From: Vulcanimicrobiota bacterium
GTDB taxonomy: Bacteria > Vulcanimicrobiota > Vulcanimicrobiia > Vulcanimicrobiales > Vulcanimicrobiaceae
Direction of reading: 5' to 3'
Length of the DNA stretch: 43,131 bases
NCBI GenBank assembly: GCA_003164495.1
Contig: PLTN01000115.1
Coordinates: forward strand, 1 to 43,131
Shown here: positions 15,331 through 23,451 of the stretch, piece by piece
Layout of the letters: each line of letters starts with the position of its first letter
Position numbering within the stretch: position 1 is the stretch's first letter
Made by a program: the position numbers and the translations under genes
Notes under the pieces: model-generated
The model's database searches: none
Told to the model about the DNA's origin: nothing
What the model saw: only the letters and a program-made list of their open reading frames with translations

Positions 15331-15911
15331 GAAGCCGCGACTTTCGCTCCCGGGGGCGCTTGGATGACGGTGGGCGTTCCGGTATTTTTCCATGGCGTAC
15401 CGAGGCTGGCCAACGCCCAACGATCGAGGCCCCAATAACCGGCGGTCTTCCATGCGAGGACGAGCAGCGATCCGAGTGCGAACAGGATCGGATTCGTGCT
15501 GACCGTGCCGGCGAGCAGATAGCTCGCGTTCATCGTCGTGCCGAAGAAGGCTGCGATGCCGGTGAAAAGGCCGAGGATGAGGCCGAGACCGACGAAGATT
15601 TCGCCGCAGGTGACGGTATAGCTCCAGAACGCGGCGTGCGGCAACACGACGTGGCTGAGGAACGACGCGTACCAGCCTTGGACATCGGGATGCGCGCCTT
15701 GCGTTTTCTTGAGCGCTCCGCCGACCCACATCGTGAGAAAGCTACCGGCTTTGGCTCCGAACCAGCCCGGATCGTTGGCTTTGGCGATACCTTCGCTCAG
15801 CCATTCCCAGCCCACATAGAGGCGGACGATGAGCCAGATCCAGGCGAACCTGGTATTGCCGAATAGCGCTCGCGCGATCGGCGGATCTTCGATCTGTGAA
15901 TTGGATGTCAT
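15327..15911 (-). CDS. DoxX-family integral membrane protein
   Basis: 194 residues with about four helices. FAWIWLIVRLYVGWEWLSEGIAK at the N-terminus and YTVTCGEIFVGLGLILGLFTGIAA in the middle are typical of DoxX/thiosulfate:quinone oxidoreductase small subunits. DoxX proteins have been linked to redox and thiol homeostasis and to quinone-associated membrane complexes; no DoxD or SOD partner is near. The transcript has a leader of about 45 nt with a G-rich ribosome site before ATG 15911. Confidence 0.88.
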   Translation of the reverse strand: MTSNSQIEDPPIARALFGNTRFAWIWLIVRLYVGWEWLSEGIAKANDPGWFGAKAGSFLTMWVGGALKKTQGAHPDVQGWYASFLSHVVLPHAAFWSYTVTCGEIFVGLGLILGLFTGIAAFFGTTMNASYLLAGTVSTNPILFALGSLLVLAWKTAGYWGLDRWALASLGTPWKNTGTPTVIQAPPGAKVAAS

Positions 15912-15956
15912 GATTTCCCCCCCGTTCCCTTTAGCATCCGTGGTGGTAGTGAGCCG

Positions 15957-15989
15957 ATGCTATGTGACGGACGTGAAGCGCTTGGGAAG
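15957..15989 (-). promoter_or_regulatory. PhoB-like direct-repeat promoter for DoxX operon (site 7)
   Basis: Minus strand: CTTCCC (from 15989), N5, CTTCAC (from 15978), N10, TAGCAT (15962-15957), then about 45 nt of leader to ATG 15911. It overlaps the last codons of the phosphatase gene. Confidence 0.75.
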
Positions 15990-16709
15990 GATGTGCGAAG
16001 GCGCTGTATCCACGTTGAGGACGATCGCCGCCCGGTCATCGGCCGGAAAGGCCGCGTGCCGGGCCGCATCGTCAAGGAGGGCGCGCGCGCCGTCCGTCCC
16101 GGCGGCCTTCGACCGTAACGCGCTGCGCAGCACGCCGCGCGATCCGAAAACGGTTCCGGCTGCATCACGAGCATCGGTAATACCGTCGGTTACCACGATC
16201 AGATTGTCGCCGGGCCGTAACGGTACGGATGCGACGTAATGCCGCGGTTTGGAAGCAATTCCGAATGCCGGCCCCGTGGTTCCGAGGTGGACGTGCGATC
16301 GATCCGGTCGCGCAATGAGGGCCGTCTCATGGCCGGCCGAGAGATAGCGCAAATGCTCTTCATCGGGATCGAGCAGCCCGGCAAAAACGGTGACGAATTC
16401 GGGCGCATCCGCTCTGAACTCGGCCCGAAAATCGCGATCGGCGATAGACGCCGCGCGTTCGAGCGGGCACTGCATCACCAATAGGCCGAGCAGATTGGTC
16501 GCGACGTAGTAGGCGAGTGGGCGCAGCGCTTTTCCGCGCCCGGCAACATCGACCACGACCACGGCGACGGTGCCGTCTTCGAGAGCTTGATAGACGATCA
16601 GATCGCCGCAGCGATCGCCGCCGTCCGAACTCCGAACGGCGGTCGAGACGTTGTAGGGCCACAGGCTCGGCATCGCTTTTTCACGACGCGGCAAAAGATC
16701 GATCATCAT
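15960..16709 (-). CDS. PP2C-type serine phosphatase, SpoIIE/RsbU catalytic domain only
   Basis: 249 residues consisting of just the catalytic domain. Metal-binding Asp motifs are SDGGDRCGDLIVY, VVVDVAGRGKALRP, SAGHETAL, VVTDGITDA and DDRAAIVLNV. Such phosphatases typically dephosphorylate anti-anti-sigma proteins in partner-switching stress pathways, usually with an attached sensor; none is fused and no anti-sigma or STAS partner is in the window. ATG 16706 is an equally possible start. Its -35-like region carries the shared promoter motif, placing it tentatively in the same regulon. Confidence 0.88.
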   Translation of the reverse strand: MMIDLLPRREKAMPSLWPYNVSTAVRSSDGGDRCGDLIVYQALEDGTVAVVVVDVAGRGKALRPLAYYVATNLLGLLVMQCPLERAASIADRDFRAEFRADAPEFVTVFAGLLDPDEEHLRYLSAGHETALIARPDRSHVHLGTTGPAFGIASKPRHYVASVPLRPGDNLIVVTDGITDARDAAGTVFGSRGVLRSALRSKAAGTDGARALLDDAARHAAFPADDRAAIVLNVDTAPSHILPKRFTSVT

Positions 16710-16744
16710 TCCTCACGTAATGAGTTCCGGGTTGGCTCCGGCGA

Positions 16745-16777
16745 ATGATGACCGTGGCCCATGAACGCCGTATGAAG
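16745..16777 (-). promoter_or_regulatory. Possible PhoB-like direct-repeat promoter for the phosphatase (site 14)
   Basis: Minus strand: CTTCAT (from 16777), N5, GTTCAT (from 16766), N10, CATCAT (16750-16745), leader of about 35 nt to ATG 16709. Spacing is exact but both the second half-site and the -10 deviate at one base, so this is one of the weakest of the set. Confidence 0.5.
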
Positions 16778-16825
16778 GCGGGCTGCCTAAAAACTTCATA
16801 CTTCTGGGCCAAACTGCGCAACAAC

Positions 16826-18235
16826 ATGTCGCCGACTCAGAAAGTGACGGGGCAAGGGCCCATCGACGTCTCCGACCTCATCGAAGCGCGGCCGCTCGGC
16901 CGTTTTCAAATCGGAGTGTTCTTGCTTTGCGCGCTGGCCTGCTTCGCCAGCGGTTTCAACGATCTCGCGCTCGGCTACGTCGCCCCCAACGTCGCCGAGT
17001 CGTTGCGCGTTTCGGCCGGCGCCCTCGGGCCGGCGTTTGCGGTCCTCGGTGCCGGCAACGTACTCGGCGTCCTGATTTGCGGGCCGCTTGCCGATCGCTT
17101 CGGCCGCAAGCCGGTCATGATCGGGGCGATGCTGGCGAGCACGCCGTTCGTTCTCGCCACGGCCGCCGTCCACTCGGTCGCCCAGCTCGCCGTGATTCAA
17201 CTCTTGGCGAGCATCGGCCTGATGGGCGTGATGCCCGTCGCGTTAGCCTTGGCCGGTGAGTACGCGCCGCGTTCGCGCAAGGTCACGATCGTCCTGATCG
17301 TCTTCGTCGGCTTTGCTCTCGGGACGATCGTCTCCGGCATCGCTGCCGCAGGCGTGACACAAAGCCACAGCTGGCGTTATCTTTTCGTGATCAGCGGGAT
17401 GCTGCCGTGTTTGATCGCGCCGGTTTTGCTTTGGCGCTTGCCGGAATCGTTGCACGTCCTCGTCCAGCGCGGGGTATCGGACGACCGCGTGGCCCGGATC
17501 GTGGGCCTGCTCGCGCCGGCGGATGCGAGCCTGACCGGCCGGCACGTCGTCGTCGCGGAAAAGAACGAGCACGGATTTCCCGTTTGGCTGCTCTTTCGCG
17601 AGGGCCGTGCCCTCACGACGAGCCTGCTGTGGCTGATGTTCTTCGCCAACGTGATGCTGGTGATGGTCCTCAACAGCTGGTTGACGACCATTCTCACCAG
17701 TGCGGGCATGGCGCGGCATAGCGCGATCATCGTTGCGTCGGCCGTCAATCTCGGCGGTTTGATCGGTGCGGTCGCGTTCGCGCTGGTGTACGATCGCTTG
17801 CGGCGGTTCGGGTTTTTCATCTTGAGCGGCGCGTTCTTTTGCGGAGCCTGCTTCGTCGTCGCGACCGGCTATGTCCACGGTTCGGTCGCGCTCGTCGCGG
17901 CGACGGTGCTGCTGGCCGGGTTCTTCGCATACGGTGCGCAGAGTACGGCGAATGCGGTCGCGGCGACGCAATACCCGACCGCCATGCGCTCGACCGGCGG
18001 GTCGTGGGCGTTCGGCGTCGGTCAAATCGCGCGCGTGATCGGGCCGGTCACCGCCGGCGTTCTCTTATCGCTGGGTTGGGGCGAGGCGCGCATGCTCACG
18101 GTGATCGCCGTGCCCGGATTCATCGCCGCGGTTGCCGCCGCGCTGATCGGTATCGCCGGCCGCGGCGCCGTCCTTCAACGCGTAGCGCCCGTCGGCCAGA
18201 CGTTCGAGACGCGCGGAGCGGCGAAGGTCGTCTAG
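16826..18235 (+). CDS. MFS transporter, aromatic acid:H+ symporter (AAHS/PcaK-like) family
   Basis: 469 residues from ATG 16826, chosen because the family begins about 20 residues before LGRFQIGVFLLCALACF; an in-frame ATG at 16745 would add 27 unconserved residues. About 12 helices. Motif A, GPLADRFGRKPVMIG, follows helix 2 and a loop EYAPRSRKVT follows helix 4, as in PcaK/BenK importers of benzoate-type acids. The adjacent convergent UbiD decarboxylase would fit uptake and decarboxylation of an aromatic acid. No shared direct-repeat promoter is visible, so regulation seems separate. Confidence 0.9.
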   Translation: MSPTQKVTGQGPIDVSDLIEARPLGRFQIGVFLLCALACFASGFNDLALGYVAPNVAESLRVSAGALGPAFAVLGAGNVLGVLICGPLADRFGRKPVMIGAMLASTPFVLATAAVHSVAQLAVIQLLASIGLMGVMPVALALAGEYAPRSRKVTIVLIVFVGFALGTIVSGIAAAGVTQSHSWRYLFVISGMLPCLIAPVLLWRLPESLHVLVQRGVSDDRVARIVGLLAPADASLTGRHVVVAEKNEHGFPVWLLFREGRALTTSLLWLMFFANVMLVMVLNSWLTTILTSAGMARHSAIIVASAVNLGGLIGAVAFALVYDRLRRFGFFILSGAFFCGACFVVATGYVHGSVALVAATVLLAGFFAYGAQSTANAVAATQYPTAMRSTGGSWAFGVGQIARVIGPVTAGVLLSLGWGEARMLTVIAVPGFIAAVAAALIGIAGRGAVLQRVAPVGQTFETRGAAKVV

Positions 18236-19693
18236 CGCGCGCACGACGTCGCGCCCATCGCGCGTGCCGGCGATCTCGACGAGCTCGCGAAAGGTTCGCG
18301 GGCCGTCCGCGAGCGCGACCGGCACCGGCTGGTGCGGCACGGCACGGAGTTGCGGCGGACCGGGCACGGCAAAGTGCGCCGCCGCGGCCGGTTCCATGGG
18401 AATCGTCAGGTCGAAGCCGGCCTTGGCGCCGGTTTTGCTGCCGCGCAGCGATGGGTCCAACGGCACCGCGCGCAGGTGGGATCCGACGACGAGATCGCGA
18501 TCCGCTTGGAAGCGTGTCGCGAGCGCCCATTCCATCTGTTCGTCGGAGAAAATGTCGATATCCGGATCGACGACGAACACGTGCTTGACCTCGGCGTTGG
18601 AACCGAACGCCGCGGCGATCGCGTTGCGCGCTTCGCCCGGCACACGCTGGCGCAGCGCGATGCGCAGGTGCGAAACGCCGCCGCAAACCGGCGGTGCGTA
18701 CACCGCAACCGGCTCGCGCACCGCGCTCTGCAACGCCGTCCAGACGGCCGCTTCGGTACGGATCGCGTTCAGCTGCGCGGTGTCGGTCGTGGCCATGTGC
18801 CGCCCGCCGATTGCCAGCGTTTGGAAGAGCGCGTCGTGCCGCATGGTGATCGCCGTCAAGTGGAAGACGGGGTTGTATTTGGCCGGGCCGTAGTAGCCGT
18901 AGAATTCGCCATACGGCCCTTCGAGCTCCGACCAGCCGCGTTCGTCGAGGTAGCCCTCGAGTACGATTTCGGCATCGGCCGGCACCTCCGCGTCGATCGT
19001 CACGCAGCGCACGAGCGGGACCGCGGCGCCGCGTAACGCACCGGCAAGCGCGAGTTCGTCGGCGGCCGGCCACGTTCCGACGGCGGCTATGCTGTCGGCC
19101 GGATGCGAGCCGACTGCAAAGGCGATCGGCATGCGCGTCTCGTGCTCGACGTACTCGGCATAGAGATTGTGCAGATCGCTCGGAGCGACGAGATCGATCC
19201 CGGCCTCGTGTGGTCCGCGCAGCATCAAACGGCGATAACCGACGTTGCGCCGTGCACCGTCGAAGCTGCGGCTGATATCAATGCCGGCAGAAATGTAGAG
19301 GCTCCCGTCATCGCCATGCTGCAGCGGGACCGGAAGGCGCATGAGATCGGCATCGGCGCCCGTCCATACGACCTCGTGAACCGGCGCATCGGCGCTCGCG
19401 ATCACGGCCGGCGCGATCGGCGTCTGAACGCGGCGCGCGACTTCGGCCAGCAAACCGCCGGCCGTAACGCCGAACGCAAGCGCAATACGTTCGCGCGAGC
19501 TCATCACGTTGCCGACAACGTCCAACTCGCACGAACGCAGGTTGCGGAAGATGACGGCTTTGGGATTGCCGTCGAGGCGCGCGGCGACGTCGATCAGGTC
19601 GAGCGGTTCGGAAACCGTTTCGAGTTCGCCGGCGCGCTCGAGTTCGCCGATGAAGCGCCGAAGGCGAAAGCGTTCGACTTCGGCGCCGGACAT
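18065..19693 (-). CDS. UbiD-family prenylated-FMN-dependent decarboxylase
   Basis: 542 residues. Family signatures are the prFMN-binding NVGYRRLMLRG (150-160) and EGPYGEFYGYYGPAKYNPVFH around 258-278, containing the catalytic Glu residues. UbiD enzymes reversibly (de)carboxylate aromatic or alpha,beta-unsaturated acids and need UbiX-made prFMN; no ubiX is in the window. It is the last gene of the minus operon after the CcoN-like gene (10-nt gap). The C-terminal 50 or so residues are low-complexity polar and lie antisense to the MFS gene (171-nt overlap), so this tail may be a chance extension. A quinone-biosynthesis (MqnL-like) role is possible given the co-regulated UbiA. Confidence 0.88.
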   Translation of the reverse strand: MSGAEVERFRLRRFIGELERAGELETVSEPLDLIDVAARLDGNPKAVIFRNLRSCELDVVGNVMSSRERIALAFGVTAGGLLAEVARRVQTPIAPAVIASADAPVHEVVWTGADADLMRLPVPLQHGDDGSLYISAGIDISRSFDGARRNVGYRRLMLRGPHEAGIDLVAPSDLHNLYAEYVEHETRMPIAFAVGSHPADSIAAVGTWPAADELALAGALRGAAVPLVRCVTIDAEVPADAEIVLEGYLDERGWSELEGPYGEFYGYYGPAKYNPVFHLTAITMRHDALFQTLAIGGRHMATTDTAQLNAIRTEAAVWTALQSAVREPVAVYAPPVCGGVSHLRIALRQRVPGEARNAIAAAFGSNAEVKHVFVVDPDIDIFSDEQMEWALATRFQADRDLVVGSHLRAVPLDPSLRGSKTGAKAGFDLTIPMEPAAAAHFAVPGPPQLRAVPHQPVPVALADGPRTFRELVEIAGTRDGRDVVRALDDLRRSARLERLADGRYALKDGAAAGDTDQRGGNRGDESGHGDHREHARLAPTQR

Positions 19694-19703
19694 CAGATCG
19701 TTC

Positions 19704-20060
19704 TCAAGCGCGCCAAGCGGCGACGACGAATTGCAGTGCCGAAAGGATCACGAGCATCGAGCCGACGACGGCGAGCGCAATGCCGTTGCCGTTGATGGCC
19801 AGACCTTCGCCGAGGGGAAAGATGAGCGCGCCGACGGCGGACACCCAAAAATGCGCGACGGCCCAGCGGTCTTTCTTGGCGAGTCCGGTGCGGTAGGCGA
19901 GGCCGTAGATCGCCAGCGTCACGAAGCCGACCAGCGTGAGGTGCGAATGCACGGCCGAAAACTTGAACGTTTCGACCGACGCCATGTAGAGTCCGATCCC
20001 CATCCCGAGCAACCCGTAGACCGCACTCAGGACGAGAAAATTCCGGTCAACCTTTTCCAT
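19704..20060 (-). CDS. Small four-helix membrane protein resembling cytochrome oxidase subunit I (CcoN-like)
   Basis: 118 residues, four predicted helices. FSAVHSHLTLVGFVTLAIYG resembles a haem-ligating helix of haem-copper oxidase and NO reductase catalytic subunits, and similar stand-alone proteins are often annotated as cytochrome-c oxidase. It is far too short for a catalytic oxidase. Lying between a periplasmic cytochrome c and UbiD in a reductase operon, it may bind haem or quinol and pass electrons to the cytochrome; that is inference. Confidence 0.75.
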   Translation of the reverse strand: MEKVDRNFLVLSAVYGLLGMGIGLYMASVETFKFSAVHSHLTLVGFVTLAIYGLAYRTGLAKKDRWAVAHFWVSAVGALIFPLGEGLAINGNGIALAVVGSMLVILSALQFVVAAWRA

Positions 20061-20072
20061 GATGCTCCTAGC

Positions 20073-20633
20073 CTAGTGGCCGCTTTGGACCTGAAGGTAT
20101 GTCAGGATCAGGGCCGTCTCGCCGGGATCGAGCCCGGCGTTGTCGGCCTGCGTTTTCAAGATCGCGGGCCATTGGTTGGCCGAATAGGAGTTAACGGGTT
20201 GCAGCGCGTGGCACTGGCCGCACTTTTGCGCATAAAGGGCCGCGGCGGCTTTCCACACGGTTTGCACGTCGCCGGTGAGCGCGCTCGTCGCAACCCAGCC
20301 GTCGATGGTGACGGCTTGCGCCGCGCCGGCGGTGCCATGACCGGTGAAGCCGCTCAGCGCGACGATGTGTTTGGCGGGATCCGTATCGACGATTGCCGTC
20401 GAACCGGCGGCGTACCAGCCGTGCAGCGTGACGTGCGTCGCGCTGCCGGACTGGCCCACGACGTCCAGCGCCGCGCCGGGCGCGAGGGACCCGATGGACT
20501 TGCCGCCCGCGCCGTCGAGCAGCGGGGTCACAGCGGTGGTGAATTGCTGCGCCGCGGCCGCCGGCAGCGGTGAGCCGCCGGCCGCGATGCAGACACCAGC
20601 GATGAAGGCGGCGGCGAGGACGTGCTGTTTCAT
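20073..20633 (-). CDS. Exported monohaem cytochrome c with SH3-like N-terminal domain (TorC C-terminal type)
   Basis: 186 residues with a Sec signal ending near LPAAAAQQ (about 29). Residues 30-120 look like an SH3-like beta region. The single haem site is CGQCH (138-142). The following NSYSANQWPAILKTQAD and ALILTYLQ match the C-terminal cytochrome module of TorC-type proteins that feed periplasmic reductases. It lies 10 nt after the Tat flavoprotein gene, so it is the likely electron donor to that enzyme. Confidence 0.85.
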   Translation of the reverse strand: MKQHVLAAAFIAGVCIAAGGSPLPAAAAQQFTTAVTPLLDGAGGKSIGSLAPGAALDVVGQSGSATHVTLHGWYAAGSTAIVDTDPAKHIVALSGFTGHGTAGAAQAVTIDGWVATSALTGDVQTVWKAAAALYAQKCGQCHALQPVNSYSANQWPAILKTQADNAGLDPGETALILTYLQVQSGH

Positions 20634-20643
20634 GGGGTTCTCC

Positions 20644-22431
20644 TTAGGCCTTTTCCGAGGCTGCGTTCTTGCCCGCGATGAATCCTTGGCAGGCCGCCCG
20701 GGCGAGACCGTGCTGACTGAAACCGCCGGCCGATTCGCCGCCGCTGTATAGCCCCGGAATGACGTGGCCGTTCATGTCCATGACCTGACACCGTGCGTTG
20801 ATACGCAATCCGGCGCGCGTGTCATGAATGACGGGCGTGGACCAGGCGGCGTAGAACGGCGGGGTGGCGATCTTGTAGAGCGGCTTCGGTTTGCCGAAAT
20901 CGCTGTCGACGCCGGAATCGACGAACGAGTTGTACCGCGTTACCGACGCTTGCAGCGCGTCGGGCGGCATCGGCAGGCGCTGGTACTTCATCTTGATCGC
21001 GGCGGCCAGATCGGCGATCGTGTTTGCCGAGAAGAAGAAGCCGCCGTTGAAGTCGACGTTCGGCACGGTGGGATTCCACTTTTCGCGCGCGACCGCGTCG
21101 GCGTCGAATATGGCCCAGATCGGTCCGCCGCCGTTGTGCCCGTCGTTGAATCCGGCCATCGCCGCATCGATCCAGTTCTTCGGATTGTACGTTTGATTCT
21201 TCGCGTTGAGATAGCTGTCTTGGGTGTACGGATTGATCGAGTTGTAATCGTTCGAGTCGAACTGCGGACCCGTCTCGTCGTAGAAGCGTTTGCCGAGCAT
21301 GTTGACGAGAATGACGTCCTGCCAATTGCGCACTTGCAGTCCGGTTGCGCGCGCTTTGTTGAACACGGGACTGCCGGGCAGCCACTGTAAGTTCACGTAG
21401 CCGTATTGGTTGCCGATGGTCCCGGGCTTCGTCAGGTTCGAGCCGAATTCGCCGGTTTGGTTATAGAGGCCCCAGAGCGATGCGCCGACGCTCATCGCGG
21501 CGATCTCGCCGACGGCGTCTTGATCCGACCACGGCATGCCCGCGATCCCGCAGTACTCTTCGGTCAGACGCGGATCGAACATGCGCCGGAAATTGACGTT
21601 ACCGCTGGAACCGCCGGCCGCGACGATCACGGCCTTGCGCGCGCGAATGTTGATGCGTTTACCGTTGAAGTCGACGGCCACGCCGATCACCCGCCCGCCG
21701 TTCGGCGTTTGACGGTAGAGACCGACCATTTTGTGTTGCAGCAACAGCTGGACGCCGGCTTTCTTCGCGGCCGCCTGGAGCGGGCGCATCAGACCGTTGC
21801 CGGACGAGGTTATGGACTGAATGCCCGGGTCGGCCGGCTTGCCGGATTGCACCATCGGCCAATTCATGACGGCGCTGTGCGCTTCGCGCGGAACCGAATT
21901 GCCGACGGACGTGCCGCCGAAACCGTCGGGGGCTTTATCGACGAAGACGACGCCGTGCGCGACGAGCCACTCGTACGTCGGCGCGCTGTTATCGGCGAAC
22001 GCGCGAATGATCTCGCGGTCGTTATAACGGTAGTCGGGGAAGCCGTTGGGCTCGACGACCGACCAGTCCGTCAGATCGCGGAAGAGCAAGTCCGGCGAGT
22101 CGTTGACGCCGTACTTCTTTTGCAGGCTCGTGCCGCCGCCCAGCGGGACGTTGCCGCCGCTGGTGATGGCATGGCCGCCGATGTCTTTTTCGGCCTCGAG
22201 CAAGATCACCGACGAACCGGCCTCCCGCGCGACGATCGCGGCCGGCAAGCCGGCGGCGCCCGATCCGATCACGACGACGTCGGCCTCTTGCTGCCAGAGC
22301 AGCGGTGGACCTTGGGTCGTGGTGGCGGCTGAGGTCGCTGCTGAGGCAGAGGTATTTAAGCTAGCACTTGCTAGAACTGCTGCAGCAGCCGAGCCGCCGC
22401 GCAAAAGAAGGTCTCGACGTTTGAAGCTCAT
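20644..22431 (-). CDS. Tat-exported FAD-dependent reductase/dehydrogenase (fumarate reductase/KstD-type flavoprotein)
   Basis: 595 residues. Twin-arginine signal KRRDLLLRGG then an Ala-rich hydrophobic stretch. FAD-binding GSGAAG (56-61) with LLEAEKDIGG, and the C-terminal FAD motif GLYSGGESAGGFSQHGLARA. This is the FAD_binding_2 family, which includes soluble periplasmic fumarate, urocanate and methacrylate reductases and 3-ketosteroid dehydrogenases. The linked cytochrome c favours a respiratory reductase. Residues of the fumarate reductase active site are not convincingly present, so the acceptor is unknown. ATG 22431 lies 6 nt after the promoter -10 (leaderless). Confidence 0.86.
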   Translation of the reverse strand: MSFKRRDLLLRGGSAAAAVLASASLNTSASAATSAATTTQGPPLLWQQEADVVVIGSGAAGLPAAIVAREAGSSVILLEAEKDIGGHAITSGGNVPLGGGTSLQKKYGVNDSPDLLFRDLTDWSVVEPNGFPDYRYNDREIIRAFADNSAPTYEWLVAHGVVFVDKAPDGFGGTSVGNSVPREAHSAVMNWPMVQSGKPADPGIQSITSSGNGLMRPLQAAAKKAGVQLLLQHKMVGLYRQTPNGGRVIGVAVDFNGKRINIRARKAVIVAAGGSSGNVNFRRMFDPRLTEEYCGIAGMPWSDQDAVGEIAAMSVGASLWGLYNQTGEFGSNLTKPGTIGNQYGYVNLQWLPGSPVFNKARATGLQVRNWQDVILVNMLGKRFYDETGPQFDSNDYNSINPYTQDSYLNAKNQTYNPKNWIDAAMAGFNDGHNGGGPIWAIFDADAVAREKWNPTVPNVDFNGGFFFSANTIADLAAAIKMKYQRLPMPPDALQASVTRYNSFVDSGVDSDFGKPKPLYKIATPPFYAAWSTPVIHDTRAGLRINARCQVMDMNGHVIPGLYSGGESAGGFSQHGLARAACQGFIAGKNAASEKA

Positions 22432-22437
22432 GAGCCG

Positions 22438-22470
22438 AGCCTAATCCCGATTTCTGAAGAGATAACGAAG
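22438..22470 (-). promoter_or_regulatory. PhoB-like direct-repeat promoter for the flavoprotein/cytochrome operon (site 8)
   Basis: Minus strand: CTTCGT (from 22470), N5, CTTCAG (from 22459), N10, TAGGCT (22443-22438), 6 nt, ATG 22431. The -10 is identical to those of sites 2 and 10. Confidence 0.83.
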
Positions 22471-22475
22471 CTGCC

Positions 22476-22508
22476 ATTCACCAATCCTTCGCATCTGTGC
22501 GGCAGTGT
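22476..22508 (+). promoter_or_regulatory. PhoB-like direct-repeat promoter for the ubiA-hyp-hya operon (site 9)
   Basis: ATTCAC (22476), N5, CTTCGC (22487), N10, CAGTGT (22503), 6 nt, GTG 22515. It lies 5 bp from site 8 on the other strand, so four half-sites are packed into about 45 bp between the two respiratory operons. Confidence 0.72.
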
Positions 22509-22514
22509 ACGCTG

Positions 22515-23444
22515 GTGCGGCGCAATATCTGGATCGATTTACTGTTGTATCCGACGCACACGCTGCCCACGGCCGCCGCTCCGGCCCTCGTCGGTGTGGG
22601 TCTGGCGATTCACAACGGCGTTTTTGCCGCGGTTCCGGCGACGGTTGCCTTCGCTGCCAGCTGGCTCGTCCACATCGGTGGCGTCTTCACCGACAACTAT
22701 CAACTCCTGACGACGAATCCGGACGTTCAAGAGCATCCCGAGCTCACCGCCGCCGTAAACGATGGAACGTTGCGGCTCTCGTCCCTCTGGTGGGCGATCG
22801 CCGGGTGCTTTCTGCTGGCCGCGCTGGCGGGGCCGTACCTGCTGTCGGTCGCCGGGGTTGCCGTTCTGGTCTTTGGGCTCATCGGCGTTTTGGCGAGCCT
22901 GGGGTACTCGGTCGGCCGGTTCTCGCTGACCAGGCTCGGCATCGCCGACCCCACGTTCTTCGTGATGTTCGGCGTCGTCGCCGTTGCCGGCATCTATTAC
23001 GTTCAGGCCGCGCCGGCGTTCGCCGGCGGCTTCGATTGGCGGATCGTGCCGCAAGCGCTTCCGCTGACCGCCGTCGTGCTGGGACTTCCGATCGGCGCCA
23101 TCGTAACGAACGTTCTGCTCATCGATGATATCCGCGACCGTGAATTCGACGCCCTCAAGGGCTGGCAGACCGGTCCGGTCCGATTCGGCGTGCACTGGAC
23201 GCGAGCCGAGTTTGCCGGGCTGATGGTGCTGGCGTACGTTTTGCCGCTATGGTTTTGGCTCGGGCTTCATTTCAGCCCATGGATCTTGCTGCCGGTCCTC
23301 ACGCTCCCGATCGCGGTCGGCATCACGCGCACGATCTGCACGCAGCTCAACTTCGATCAGCTCTTTCCGATGACGCCGAAGACGTCGGCCCTCGCATTGC
23401 AGTATGCGTTGCTCCTGGGCGTCGGCATCGCGGTGCACGGGTGA
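22515..23444 (+). CDS. UbiA-superfamily prenyltransferase (MenA-like), divergent
   Basis: 309 residues from GTG 22515, preferred over GTG 22497 because it sits 6 nt after the -10. About nine helices. The second Asp-rich motif is intact, DDIRDREFDALKGWQT, as in MenA/UbiA. The first motif is unusual: TDNYQLLTTNPD stands where NDxxDxxxD is expected, with Leu replacing the second Asp. MenA-type enzymes attach a polyprenyl tail to a naphthoate in quinone synthesis. It heads the hydrogenase operon, 7 nt before hypA, so it may supply a specific quinone for H2-driven respiration. Confidence 0.82.
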   Translation: MRRNIWIDLLLYPTHTLPTAAAPALVGVGLAIHNGVFAAVPATVAFAASWLVHIGGVFTDNYQLLTTNPDVQEHPELTAAVNDGTLRLSSLWWAIAGCFLLAALAGPYLLSVAGVAVLVFGLIGVLASLGYSVGRFSLTRLGIADPTFFVMFGVVAVAGIYYVQAAPAFAGGFDWRIVPQALPLTAVVLGLPIGAIVTNVLLIDDIRDREFDALKGWQTGPVRFGVHWTRAEFAGLMVLAYVLPLWFWLGLHFSPWILLPVLTLPIAVGITRTICTQLNFDQLFPMTPKTSALALQYALLLGVGIAVHG

Positions 23445-23451
23445 GGGTGTG

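Noticed and set aside
16745..16826. Direct-repeat promoter for the MFS gene
   Set aside because: CTTC occurs twice upstream but 7 bp apart. No half-site pair at 11 bp with a TANNNT at the correct distance exists on the plus strand.
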